In this document: positions 8,391-15,447 of the stretch, in pieces
How positions within the stretch are numbered: the stretch's first letter is position 1
How the letters are laid out: each line of letters opens with the position of its first letter
From: a virus
Length of the DNA: 22,428 nt
Reading direction: 5' to 3' (one strand)
Virus record (IMG/VR): IMGVR_UViG_3300044619_000831
Location: 1 to 22,428 of that record
The notes under the pieces: model-generated
What the model saw: only the letters and a program-made list of their open reading frames with translations
The model's database searches: none
Told to the model about the DNA's origin: nothing
Made by a program: the position numbers and the translations under genes

Positions 8391-8738
8391 TTATTTGTTA
8401 GTTTTCAGAAATCTATAAACTCTGCGACTTAAATCGTGTTTAATACGCTCTAAGTCAAGTTTAAAATTTATAGTTTCCATCGAATCTTCGTATTCTTCAA
8501 ATAATTCGTCTAATGTGTCTTCTATATCTTCAAGTGTATGAGTTTTTCTACTTCCATTTATGTCAATATCCCATACAGTACCATTTTCAAATTTTATAAT
8601 GATACTGTTGAGATATTCGACTGGAAAAAAATCCATGTCTATTTCGTCAAGTATTTCTTCCCAATCCTCGTCAGAAATACGCTTTACTTTATGATTCTTC
8701 GACAATAGTAGACTTAGCTTTCTTTTTACTTGGAACAA
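8391..8738 (-). CDS. Conserved T4-like marine phage protein, acidic (115 aa)
   Basis: No enzyme motif is visible. The protein is strongly acidic in the middle (DEDWEEILDEIDMDFF and IEDTLDELFEEYED) with a basic C-terminus (LSRRVYRFLKTNK). The register KVKRISDEDW...FxNGxVWDIDI looks familiar from T4-like marine phages, but I cannot name a function. The start is uncertain: the longest frame uses TTG at 8738 (50-base overlap with the upstream gene), and a second TTG at 8705 gives a 17-base overlap. Neither has a clear ribosome-binding site, so translation probably depends on coupling to the upstream gene. Its stop is two bases before the hairpin that controls the tail-fibre gene. Confidence 0.72.
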   Translation of the reverse strand: MFQVKRKLSLLLSKNHKVKRISDEDWEEILDEIDMDFFPVEYLNSIIIKFENGTVWDIDINGSRKTHTLEDIEDTLDELFEEYEDSMETINFKLDLERIKHDLSRRVYRFLKTNK

Positions 8739-9303
8739 GTTCGTCTGCTTGCTCTCTTAGTCTCTTAGCTTCTTTGAACATAGAATCCGCCTGACTTCTC
8801 AAAGAAGCAGCTAAGTCTTCATCGGTTAAGACACTATTTGTAGGTGCACTATTTACAACCGCAGTTGTTTCTTTAGCAGGAGATGTGTTACTTGTTTCCT
8901 GTTGCGGTGTGTTAGGTCCTTTTAACGAAAGATCCTCTAACGAAACTCCTCGCTGGTTAGCAATTATTTGATTCAATTCATCTAATCCGACCGTTGTATG
9001 CAGGTCAGGAATCATTTCAATTTCATTTGTTGCAATTTTAACCAATTTACCAGTTCCGTGAAACCCAGCAAGCATGTTGCGTCCGTCAACTAGATATGTT
9101 CGTGCCATTGCTTCTGCAAGTTCATATGCCGCCTGTCCGGCTTCGCTTTCAACACACCTAATCAAACTAGTATGTTCGTCAGCATTCAACGAATCGGTAA
9201 AAATTACCAACGCATTGAATGGATCATTTGGCAAAGTTCTATAAGCAACTATTGCTCTTCTTTTGCTCTTTTTTAAACGTCCTACGTGTTTAAGCGCCGG
9301 CAT
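8689..9303 (-). CDS. Conserved T4-like marine phage protein (204 aa)
   Basis: I start it at the ATG at 9303 (MPALKHVGRLKKSKRR) rather than 57 bases upstream, because this gives a short 14-base overlap with the gene before and a typical phage N-terminus. Residues 1-130 form a compact basic-then-mixed domain containing AYRTLPNDPFNALVIFTDSL and MARTYLVDGRNMLAGFHGTG. Residues ~135-175 are a Thr/Ser/Asn/Pro-rich linker, and 176-204 form a charged helix (KEAKRLREQADEL), probably a coiled coil. No catalytic motif is visible. It sits in the run leading to tail-fibre genes, so a structural or assembly role is possible but unproven. Confidence 0.82.
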   Translation of the reverse strand: MPALKHVGRLKKSKRRAIVAYRTLPNDPFNALVIFTDSLNADEHTSLIRCVESEAGQAAYELAEAMARTYLVDGRNMLAGFHGTGKLVKIATNEIEMIPDLHTTVGLDELNQIIANQRGVSLEDLSLKGPNTPQQETSNTSPAKETTAVVNSAPTNSVLTDEDLAASLRSQADSMFKEAKRLREQADELVPSKKKAKSTIVEES

Positions 9304-9544
9304 CTGTAGTTTCTCCTTTGCTAGGAGTTTCTTTTGCAGCAGCAGCTTGTGCTTGTGCAATTTTTTGCTGTTCTTCTACTGTTTTTAGAAAAAGATCAAG
9401 TTTGCTATACACAGTACCTACTACAGCCATTTCGGCTGGCTTAAAAGCATTACGTTCACTTGCAAGATCGATAATTGCTTTCATTGCAGCCAAATCTTGA
9501 ATGTTTAGATCCTGTGAATTTGTTGCAGTTTTTTCTTCGGCCAT
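9290..9544 (-). CDS. Small conserved phage protein (84 aa)
   Basis: An 84-residue, mostly helical protein: LNIQDLAAMKAIIDLASERN, then FKPAEMAVVGTVYSKLDLFL and a Gln/Ala-rich helix (TVEEQQKIAQAQAAAA). It lacks Cys and membrane segments. A good ribosome-binding site (AAAGGAG) lies eight bases before the ATG. The last 14 bases overlap the next gene, so the pair is probably co-translated. The composition recalls small helical proteins of T4-like marine phages, for which I know no function. Confidence 0.78.
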   Translation of the reverse strand: MAEEKTATNSQDLNIQDLAAMKAIIDLASERNAFKPAEMAVVGTVYSKLDLFLKTVEEQQKIAQAQAAAAKETPSKGETTDAGA

Positions 9545-9582
9545 AATTTATTCTCCTTTGTATATTATATATGTTGAAGTGA

Positions 9583-9867
9583 TTATTTGTATTTTAAAAG
9601 TGGACAAGCCAACATAAAATAGCTCATGTCTCCGGGATTTTCGAATCCTACTTTTATTTTGTTTTTAAATTGTGAATCGTCGTCAACTAGTTCTACAGTT
9701 TGCCCAATGTAGTATCTACCCGATATGTTATCGTATATCCAATCATTGAGGGCTTTGAGCAAGTTATAAGAAAACGTAACAGATATTGTTTCGAAATACG
9801 GAGGGCAAAATTCTGCCCTCCGTATATCCAGTACATTTAAAGGATTTATTTTACCTTTACGTATCAC
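9583..9867 (-). CDS. Conserved phage protein (94 aa), GTG start
   Basis: The start is GTG at 9867, sharing GTGA with the stop of the VWA/HEXXH gene, so it is coupled to it. The protein contains FSYNLLKALNDWIYDNISGRYYIGQTV and a C-terminal KVGFENPGDMSYFMLACPLLKYK. These look like a small mixed alpha/beta fold and recall proteins of T4-like marine phages. I see no catalytic motif. Codons 14-23 form one of the strongest hairpins in the window (see the entry at 9796-9825), which may affect read-through into this gene. Since both VWA and this protein share a transcript, a functional link is possible. Confidence 0.75.
   Translation of the reverse strand: MIRKGKINPLNVLDIRRAEFCPPYFETISVTFSYNLLKALNDWIYDNISGRYYIGQTVELVDDDSQFKNKIKVGFENPGDMSYFMLACPLLKYK
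9796..9825 (-). other. Perfect 12-bp hairpin inside a coding region
   Basis: Minus-strand arms ATACGGAGGGCA (9825..9814) and TGCCCTCCGTAT (9807..9796) pair perfectly around the loop GAATTT, about 40 bases after the VWA/HEXXH stop codon and within the 94-aa gene. The U-tract after it is weak (TTTC), so it is not a good intrinsic terminator. It could pause polymerase, protect the 3' end of the VWA message, or be incidental. Confidence 0.6.
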
Positions 9868-11138
9868 GCAGTTTTCTCGTAGTGTGCTGTTATGCCAAAC
9901 GGGCCTTCGAGACTCTTATCGTGATTTTGGTGAATAATGAAGATTGTATCACAATACTCCGGATCACCCCAACTGTTCCATGCATACCCGTCTGTGAACA
10001 TAATAAACTTCTTTGGCTGAATGCCGTGACTCTTCATGTATGTCCAGTTACACATGAAATCAGTACCGCCACCGCCTTTGAGTTTGTACTCAGTTAGATC
10101 TTCGCCACAGTCGGCACTGAAATCTTGTTCATTATAGACTTTAGTATCAAAGCACCACAATTTAATTTGGTAATCTTTGTATTCGTCCATAATGCCTTTG
10201 ATCTCACCAAGGAAATCAGAAGCCTGATCGTTGCCAATAGATCCGCTCATATCCAATGCAATACAGATGTCAATTGTTTCGGCAAAGTTCATGCCGGGCA
10301 ATACAACACCAGTATGCCACCCTTTGCGATTAGGACGACTAAACGTGTAATCGCTACGGATAGTGCTTTGGATCTGTTGACGCAGCAATTGACGCCAATC
10401 CATTTTAGGCTCGGTGATTTCTTTAATCATACGAGCAATTTCACCAGGCAAGTTGCCTGCACCAGCAGCACTAGCCGCTTGCAGCATAGCTTCTTTGATC
10501 TCGTCTTTGATTTGATCAAGTTCTGCTTTGCTGTAACGCGGACGACCGTTTCCTTCGCCGTCTTCAGTGCCGTCACCTTCTAGATCAAGATGCTCGTCTA
10601 GCATTTCGCCGAGTTGTTTTACAAACTCTTCGCCGTTTTTCTTTGCCTGCTTAAATAGTTCGTCGTAAACTTCTTCCGAAGTCCACTTATCATATTTGAA
10701 GTCTTGGTAACAATCTACTACCTTGGGCTTAGTACCAATGCGATCACGAACAAGAAGGTTGTTTACAATATAGTCGGCTGCAATGTTATACAGCATAGGA
10801 TCGCGATCATCACGCCGACCTAGGTGATCGTACACCATGTGCAGAATCTCGTGTGCAATAACAAACTCAACTTCTTTGTTATTCATTGCATTGAAGAATT
10901 GCGTGTTAAAAAACAAGTTTCTACCGTCTACGGCAGCAGTCATTAGCCATTCATCAGCTGCTTGAATCCGCAAACGAGTAGCCATGTTACCAAAAAATGG
11001 ATGACGCAGCAACAGACCGATACGAGCAACAACGATACGATCGTAAACTTCTTTACGCATAGCGTCTAGTTGTGCAGGAGTAATGTTAGGATCAGGCTGC
11101 CAGTTTTTTAGTTTGCTTTGAGTTTTTTTAGTAGACAT
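9864..11138 (-). CDS. VWA-domain protein with an HEXXH metallopeptidase-like domain
   Basis: A 424-aa protein in two parts. The N-terminal domain holds the zinc-protease motif HEILH (His96, Glu97, His100) followed by MVYDH, as in the metallopeptidase domain found N-terminal to VWA-like domains. Residues 180-240 are an acidic and then helical linker. The C-terminal half is a von Willebrand A domain with an intact metal-ion-dependent adhesion site: DMSGS (296-300), Thr359 in GGGGTD and Asp383 in FTDGY. Such proteins work with MoxR ATPases, here encoded immediately upstream, to remodel or mature partner proteins. It has its own promoter and is separated from the MoxR gene by a terminator. The substrate is unknown. 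Confidence 0.87.
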   Translation of the reverse strand: MSTKKTQSKLKNWQPDPNITPAQLDAMRKEVYDRIVVARIGLLLRHPFFGNMATRLRIQAADEWLMTAAVDGRNLFFNTQFFNAMNNKEVEFVIAHEILHMVYDHLGRRDDRDPMLYNIAADYIVNNLLVRDRIGTKPKVVDCYQDFKYDKWTSEEVYDELFKQAKKNGEEFVKQLGEMLDEHLDLEGDGTEDGEGNGRPRYSKAELDQIKDEIKEAMLQAASAAGAGNLPGEIARMIKEITEPKMDWRQLLRQQIQSTIRSDYTFSRPNRKGWHTGVVLPGMNFAETIDICIALDMSGSIGNDQASDFLGEIKGIMDEYKDYQIKLWCFDTKVYNEQDFSADCGEDLTEYKLKGGGGTDFMCNWTYMKSHGIQPKKFIMFTDGYAWNSWGDPEYCDTIFIIHQNHDKSLEGPFGITAHYEKTA

Positions 11139-11167
11139 AGTTTACCTCATTGTTACGTTTATGATGT

Positions 11168-11196
11168 AATATAACATTATTTACATTACAAGTCAA
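11168..11196 (-). promoter_or_regulatory. Sigma70-like promoter of the VWA/HEXXH gene
   Basis: On the minus strand TTGACT (11196..11191) and TATATT (11173..11168) are separated by exactly 17 bases, each matching 5 of 6 of the bacterial consensus. The gene starts 29 bases downstream, with a GAGGT ribosome-binding site. It lies just after the MoxR terminator, so the two genes appear to be separate transcription units read by host polymerase. Confidence 0.78.
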
Positions 11197-11209
11197 CCGC
11201 TTGAATAAA

Positions 11210-11239
11210 AGATGGGCAAATTTTTCAATTTGCCCATCT
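11210..11239 (-). terminator. Intrinsic terminator after the MoxR gene
   Basis: Perfect 13-bp stem AGATGGGCAAATT / AATTTGCCCATCT with a four-base loop, beginning 9 bases after the MoxR stop codon. On the minus strand the stem is followed by TTTATTC, a short U-tract; on the plus strand it is not, so it should act on minus-strand transcripts only. Confidence 0.85.
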
Positions 11240-11248
11240 TCTACCATA

Positions 11249-12331
11249 TTACGCCGCTTGTGCAGCCTTAATATACTTACCGTAACGTTCGTGGAATTCA
11301 TCGAAACATTCAGTTGCATCCGGATCAATCGGAAGCGAATATTGAGTCAATGCAAGTTTGATACCCATAACAACAAGTTCAGTATCAAAGTTATCCATTG
11401 CAAAACGCAAGAAGTAGTTGACTTTCTCATCAAACTTCTTATCGTTTTTATCCGCAGCTTCTTTCAGCTCGTAGCAAAGAGAAACAGTCAAGGAATACAT
11501 GGCACTGATTTCTTTAGTTTTCATCTCTTTGACTTTGCCGGCAAGAATTTCAACCGGGTCGGGCATACTAGAAGCAACTTTACGGTGAGCCATAAACTTG
11601 ACAGCAAGTCCTTCACCGACTGCACCTGCTACCAGGTCAGTGGTTGTGCTTTCGTCAAGATCATCTTCAAGCAGTTCACTTACGAACGACCACGAACGCG
11701 GTGTTGCAAACGAACGGCTAGGAGATTTAGGATCAAAGTCGTACAGGTCTCTTTTAGCAAAGTTAAGAAAACCCACAACGTCTTTGTGAACTCGGTTAGT
11801 AACTGCCCACCCAAACCAGTCATCAAACGAAACAGCAAGTTCCAAGTGAATGAAACGGTTTGCCAACGGAGCAGGCATACGATACGTAACACCTTTATCT
11901 GCTTCGCGGTTACCAGCAGCAACAATCATAACATTGTCGGGCAAACGATATTGACCAACACGACGGTTAAGAATCAGCTGATATGCAGCGGCTTGCACAG
12001 CAGGTGCAGCACTGTTCATTTCGTCGAGGAAAAGAACAATGTTATCATACTTAGCAGCCAGTTCGTCGTCGGGCAGCTCGGCAGGAGCACCCCATACCAT
12101 TTTGCCGCTGTTGGTGTCAAAGTACGGAATACCTTTAATATCGGTAGGTTCCCACAACGACAAACGAACGTCGATCAGCAAGCTATTCTTAAACGAGTTA
12201 GTAATCTGAGCAACAATGTCAGACTTACCAATACCAGGAGGGCCCCACATAAAAACAGGGCGTTTCTTGCGCATTGCATGACGCAAGCTATTCTTTGCTT
12301 TGTTCGGAGTAACAGTACGTGCTTCAGACAT
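11249..12331 (-). CDS. MoxR-family AAA+ ATPase
   Basis: A 360-aa protein with Walker A GPPGIGKS (30-37), Walker B VLFLDE (99-104), sensor 1 AAGN (138-141) and an arginine-finger region PLANRF. MoxR ATPases are chaperone-like motors that act with VWA-domain partners to activate or insert cofactors into protein complexes. The partner is the next gene in the direction of transcription. ATG at 12331 is preceded by AAAGGA at the right spacing. GC is high for this window (bases 11581-11640 hold 32 G/C of 60, against 13 of 60 at 1081-1140), suggesting an older or more heavily used phage gene. Length is normal and no motif is broken. Confidence 0.92.
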   Translation of the reverse strand: MSEARTVTPNKAKNSLRHAMRKKRPVFMWGPPGIGKSDIVAQITNSFKNSLLIDVRLSLWEPTDIKGIPYFDTNSGKMVWGAPAELPDDELAAKYDNIVLFLDEMNSAAPAVQAAAYQLILNRRVGQYRLPDNVMIVAAGNREADKGVTYRMPAPLANRFIHLELAVSFDDWFGWAVTNRVHKDVVGFLNFAKRDLYDFDPKSPSRSFATPRSWSFVSELLEDDLDESTTTDLVAGAVGEGLAVKFMAHRKVASSMPDPVEILAGKVKEMKTKEISAMYSLTVSLCYELKEAADKNDKKFDEKVNYFLRFAMDNFDTELVVMGIKLALTQYSLPIDPDATECFDEFHERYGKYIKAAQAA

Positions 12332-12368
12332 TGTATATTCCTTTCTGTGATTTCAGTGCCTATGCTTT

Positions 12369-12397
12369 ACATTAGCAGTAGATCACAGTGTTGTCAA
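12369..12397 (-). promoter_or_regulatory. Sigma70-like promoter of the MoxR gene
   Basis: A perfect -35 box TTGACA (12397..12392), a 17-base spacer, and TAATGT (12374..12369). The -10 box is weak (3 of 6) but preceded by TGC, giving an extended -10 (TGnTAATGT). The start codon follows 37 bases later. Together with the promoters of folE and the VWA gene it forms a set of TTGAC-N17 promoters. Confidence 0.7.
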
Positions 12398-12427
12398 GAA
12401 TAAATTTGCAGTCGATGAATATTTTAT

Positions 12428-13042
12428 TTACGTCGATGATGTTTTCTGCGTTGGTAACACTAGACTGAGATCCAGCTCGTTCATCCACAAGTAATCTTTT
12501 TCATACAGCTCGCATACTGTGTTCATAATATGTTGTTGCACAGTAGACTCTAAATTGTAAAAAACTTCTTTGAATTCTGGTTGGTGTTGTTTTCGACTAA
12601 TTTGTAGATATATGTCAATGTTTTCCATTAACACAAAGTGATTGTTATGATTGAGATTTTCGTACTCAAAATACCCTATATGTTGGGGTATAGTATGATA
12701 ATCATCATGCATTATTTTTTCAAATTCTGTAAAAAACATTCTTGCATCCTGTAAATTCCAATTTTTAACATCTATATTAGAATAATATTCGTGTAATGGA
12801 TTTTCAGAACCGTCTTCGTTTCCTTGTATAATAAATGAAGTAAACCAGCTAAGCCATCGTTGCAATGGATCTCTAACTATTCTAGTAACTTTCATACTAG
12901 CTAGCTTATCAGCATTTTTGTAACCAAACAACAATCTCCAGTCGGATATTCCGGATGCTGCAATTGCTCTTAGATGATTAGTGCCGCACCGTTGCAGAGC
13001 CCAAATTACTTCGTTTCTTTTTTGACTTACTATTAGATCCAT
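12428..13042 (-). CDS. Sulfotransferase-like protein
   Basis: A 204-aa protein. It resembles the PAPS-dependent sulfotransferase superfamily: a 5'-phosphosulfate-loop-like RCGTNHLR near the N-terminus (Cys19, Gly20, Thr21) and a 3'-phosphate-binding RIVRDPLQRWLSWF (Arg57, Asp58, Pro59, Ser65), with the closing YEKDYLWMNEL near the C-terminus seen in carbohydrate sulfotransferases. The family moves sulfate from PAPS to sugars, lipids or proteins. The protein is shorter than usual (~250-300 aa) and the loop is unusual, so activity is uncertain. It ends this transcription unit, 9 bases after the preceding gene, with a MoxR promoter following. AT content is higher than in MoxR. Confidence 0.62.
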   Translation of the reverse strand: MDLIVSQKRNEVIWALQRCGTNHLRAIAASGISDWRLLFGYKNADKLASMKVTRIVRDPLQRWLSWFTSFIIQGNEDGSENPLHEYYSNIDVKNWNLQDARMFFTEFEKIMHDDYHTIPQHIGYFEYENLNHNNHFVLMENIDIYLQISRKQHQPEFKEVFYNLESTVQQHIMNTVCELYEKDYLWMNELDLSLVLPTQKTSST

Positions 13043-13051
13043 GATATGTGT

Positions 13052-13429
13052 TTACTCTTGATTGCTTCGGTTTAATGCTTTTGCAATTCCATATTTTCTA
13101 ACATCGCCTGAAAACAATGTTAGCTCAACTGCTTTGCGTTCATTGGTGACAACTATACCTTTTTTTGTTAAGTAATAAGGACAATCAATGAATTTGTCTA
13201 AGAAAAGAATGACTTGGGTGGTTAGTGTCATGTCTAGTGGAAACGGAATATCATACGTTGCCAATCCAATTTCACAAATAGTTTCATAACCTTTATCTGT
13301 TAACCGTAGTCCGGTATGACTATTTGATCGTGTGTTCTGCCACCATAGTGGCATGTATTCCGAGACTGTTTGGTCGTTTATTGTTTTGCCTAATTCTTTT
13401 AAAAAAAGTTTTGTATATGTTTCCTTCAA
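13052..13429 (-). CDS. Conserved phage protein (125 aa), TTG start
   Basis: The start is TTG at 13429, sharing TTGA with the stop of the gene before; AGGTGAG five bases ahead is a good ribosome-binding site and decides it. Notable stretches are EYMPLWWQNTRS, TGLRLTDKGYETICEIGL and CPYYLTKKGIVVTNERKAVEL. The second half reads like a winged-helix fold (a helix, a turn and a beta hairpin), so DNA binding is possible, but I see no definite motif. The pattern recalls conserved proteins of T4-like marine phages with no known function. Confidence 0.72.
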   Translation of the reverse strand: MKETYTKLFLKELGKTINDQTVSEYMPLWWQNTRSNSHTGLRLTDKGYETICEIGLATYDIPFPLDMTLTTQVILFLDKFIDCPYYLTKKGIVVTNERKAVELTLFSGDVRKYGIAKALNRSNQE

Positions 13430-13707
13430 ATTGGCTCACCTGAAGTTAGCTTATACACTTCAAACTCTTTACATTTAAAAGTAGTATTAAGTTTTTTTGC
13501 TAAGTTGTGTGCGTGTCCGGGGTTAGAAAAACTTGTTTTTTTATACTTAGGTCCTGGATAGTTTGTTAACGAATTTGAACTCTTTAAATTAAAAGGTTTT
13601 CCTTTATAAAATACTGCCCAAATTGCTTCAGACGATAATACTTGTTCTGTTTTGTATGTTCTAGGATTTGTATAATCTAACAGTATTGTTGGTTTAGGTC
13701 GACTCAT
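13426..13707 (-). CDS. Conserved phage protein (93 aa)
   Basis: ATG at 13707 (MSRPKPTILLDYTNPRTYK) is preferred over ATG at 13719, because GGAG lies six bases before it and overlaps the earlier ATG. The protein is basic and aromatic: IWAVFYKGKPFNLK and YPGPKYKKTSFSNPGHAHNL. It looks like a small single-domain phage protein of the T4-like marine group; no catalytic motif is visible. Late-promoter-like motifs lie just upstream, so it probably starts a late transcript including the next gene and the sulfotransferase-like gene. Confidence 0.75.
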   Translation of the reverse strand: MSRPKPTILLDYTNPRTYKTEQVLSSEAIWAVFYKGKPFNLKSSNSLTNYPGPKYKKTSFSNPGHAHNLAKKLNTTFKCKEFEVYKLTSGEPI

Positions 13708-13731
13708 ATTACGCTCCATTAAATGCGTATA

Positions 13732-13791
13732 TATTTATCATCGTAAATCCGGTATTACCAGCGAGATCCTGCATCCATGTTGATATTTATA
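13732..13791 (-). promoter_or_regulatory. Two T4-late-promoter-like motifs
   Basis: GATAAATATATA begins at 13739 on the minus strand, sharing TGATAAATATATA with the loop of the tail-fibre hairpin. A perfect TATAAATA lies upstream at 13791..13784, inside the end of the preceding gene. Both point towards the 93-aa gene. Middle-distance spacing to the start codon fits a leader of about 10-20 bases for the nearer site. The shared 13-mer is the stronger evidence. Confidence 0.55.
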
Positions 13792-13994
13792 ACTTCGTTT
13801 TCAGATGACAACGCTTCTTTTACGTATTTTTCCAAGTCGCCCTCGAGCCTGGACATCACCATTCCTAACGTATATGCCAATGTCTTTGCACGATCTATAG
13901 GAATACGTATCTCCGGAGAGTTACTTGCATCTGCTTGTTTAACTTGTTGTAAATATTGTATGATTGATAATGTGTTAAGTGGTTCGATTGACAT
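13755..13994 (-). CDS. Small phage protein (79 aa)
   Basis: A 79-residue, mainly helical protein: IIQYLQQVKQADASN, then IPIDRAKTLAYTLGMVMSRL and LEKYVKEALSSENEV. No motif is recognised. It overlaps the end of the preceding gene by 20 bases. Its 3' end contains the perfect TATAAATA listed above (codons for VIN). Confidence 0.68.
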   Translation of the reverse strand: MSIEPLNTLSIIQYLQQVKQADASNSPEIRIPIDRAKTLAYTLGMVMSRLEGDLEKYVKEALSSENEVININMDAGSRW

Positions 13995-14460
13995 TGTGCA
14001 ATGCAGCTTTCATTTCTAATTCTGTCTTAAAAGGTCCAACGTATTCATTACGTTCAATTGTAATAAGTTTTGGACAAAAACTTTTAAGCCAGTTAACATT
14101 AAATTTAACTAGATAGTATCCTGCACAATATACGCTTTTTGACTTTTCGCTTTTTGTAAACAAAGGAAGTTTTCGGCTAATATCATACATGCTGTTGAAC
14201 GGCTCGGACCTAGTTGGGTAGTCGTGTACATTAAATTCTTTATCTTTATTCATCGGAGTTGTAATTTTAGCAGTTAAAAAGTTCTTTCCAAACTTTTTTA
14301 GCAACTCTGACTTGTCAGTATAAAAACTAATTTCACCCTTACCCGAAAATATATAGTTGTCATTGTCTTTGGCTAAGGTACCAATCTTGGTATCGCCTTC
14401 GTTGATTATCCAAAACTTATCTTTTAAAACAGGGGTTGCAACAAAACTCTTTTTTATCAT
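13975..14460 (-). CDS. Unidentified phage protein (161 aa)
   Basis: A basic 161-aa protein, rich in Lys, Phe and Tyr. It begins MIKKSFVATPVLKDKFWIIN and contains a beta-rich N-terminal half (GDTKIGTLAKDNDNYIFSGK) and SVYCAGYYLVKFNVNWLKSF near the C-terminus. No enzyme motif is visible. AGGAT stands five bases ahead of the ATG, and the gene follows the exonuclease by 3 bases, so it is part of the folE-exonuclease transcript. Position beside a nuclease suggests DNA metabolism only weakly. Confidence 0.72.
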   Translation of the reverse strand: MIKKSFVATPVLKDKFWIINEGDTKIGTLAKDNDNYIFSGKGEISFYTDKSELLKKFGKNFLTAKITTPMNKDKEFNVHDYPTRSEPFNSMYDISRKLPLFTKSEKSKSVYCAGYYLVKFNVNWLKSFCPKLITIERNEYVGPFKTELEMKAALHNVNRTT

Positions 14461-14463
14461 AGC

Positions 14464-15447
14464 TTATCCTACATACTTAGCAGACAGTGGTTCTGCAAAC
14501 GATTGTGCCTGATCAGCAACTCGTTGCAAATCCCACTTGGAACAAAATTTAATCAATCTCATGCCTACTTGTGTAACGTTCTTAGGTTCAACTGAATTGA
14601 TTGTGCTGTCAATATCTGCTCTAACATGTTCTGGTTGAGCAGTTAAATCACACAGAGTTACATTGCGTGTATAGTCATCGATAACACGATGCTCAACGCC
14701 ATTGTGATCAGTCCAGCGTTGCAACATAAGGTTATTCCAAGCAAATCCCTTGGATTGTTTGTCAGCAAATGCTTCAGTCAACCCGACCTTATTCTTTGTG
14801 CCTTTTACTCTAACACCTGGATATGCAGAAAAAATGTTGTCGCTTGTGTCGCCACGCATACATTTTTCAAACAACAGCCATTGCGGATCGGGCGCAGGCT
14901 TAGGCTGCTTAGTTTTTTTGTCGATAACTGTCTTACCCTTGTCGTCGAAGTAGCCTTCGTAAGTAATTGTAGTGTTACTTACACCGTTATATTGTTTAAC
15001 ATTAGGAGCAATTAGCTGTGCAAAGTCGCCATCTGTGCTAATAATAACATGATTGTCGTTAGGATGATTTTGTACCCACCCTGCAATCAAATCGTCGGCT
15101 TCTAAGTTAGGATGACGGATTGAAGTGCAATTAGTTTTGTCTGCAATAAATTCTTTAAATTCGTCGTAAATTTCCCAAAACAAACGATCTTCCTCTACTT
15201 CACGAGGATTCATTGCATCACGAGATTCTTGTCTATTACGTTTGTAAGGCTCGTAGTAGTCCTTACGCCAACTACGACCCTCTAAACAAAACACTACATG
15301 AGTACCGTTAAAGTCTTGCCATGCTTTTTTAATGCTGTTAAGTGTAATATGTAGTGCCATGCCTACTTTTGTATCAATGTCGCCACGTACAACGTGACGA
15401 GCTCTAAAAAAAGTATTAGCAGTATCTACAAGGATGTATGTATTCAT
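14464..15447 (-). CDS. FEN-type 5'-3' exonuclease / phage RNase H
   Basis: A 327-aa protein with the acidic metal-binding residues of the T4 RNase H / T5 exonuclease family: Asp8 in ILVDTANTFFR, Glu56 in FCLEGRSWRKDYYEPYKRNR, the LEADDLIAGW cluster (Glu116, Asp118, Asp119), STDGDFAQL (Asp139, Asp141) and RGDTSDNI (Asp200, Asp203), followed by a helix-hairpin-helix-like region (VKGTKNKVGL). The family removes RNA primers and 5' flaps during lagging-strand synthesis. Length matches T4 RNase H (~305 aa). The start overlaps the preceding stop as ATGA. Context is nucleotide and DNA metabolism. All catalytic positions look intact. Confidence 0.88.
   Translation of the reverse strand: MNTYILVDTANTFFRARHVVRGDIDTKVGMALHITLNSIKKAWQDFNGTHVVFCLEGRSWRKDYYEPYKRNRQESRDAMNPREVEEDRLFWEIYDEFKEFIADKTNCTSIRHPNLEADDLIAGWVQNHPNDNHVIISTDGDFAQLIAPNVKQYNGVSNTTITYEGYFDDKGKTVIDKKTKQPKPAPDPQWLLFEKCMRGDTSDNIFSAYPGVRVKGTKNKVGLTEAFADKQSKGFAWNNLMLQRWTDHNGVEHRVIDDYTRNVTLCDLTAQPEHVRADIDSTINSVEPKNVTQVGMRLIKFCSKWDLQRVADQAQSFAEPLSAKYVG

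Noticed and set aside
9545-9582. TATAAT-like -10 box before the 84-aa gene
   Set aside because: No -35 box at the right distance, and the start site would fall inside the ribosome-binding site.
11128-11328. Minus-strand 66-codon frame across the MoxR end and terminator
   Set aside because: Spans the terminator hairpin and the VWA promoter, out of frame with both genes; no recognisable protein content.
11201-12403. Plus-strand open frame of 400 codons opposite MoxR
   Set aside because: It is the shadow of a GC-richer gene with clear AAA+ motifs; the translation is Arg/Ser/Cys/Phe-rich with no domain, and it runs across the terminator and promoters.
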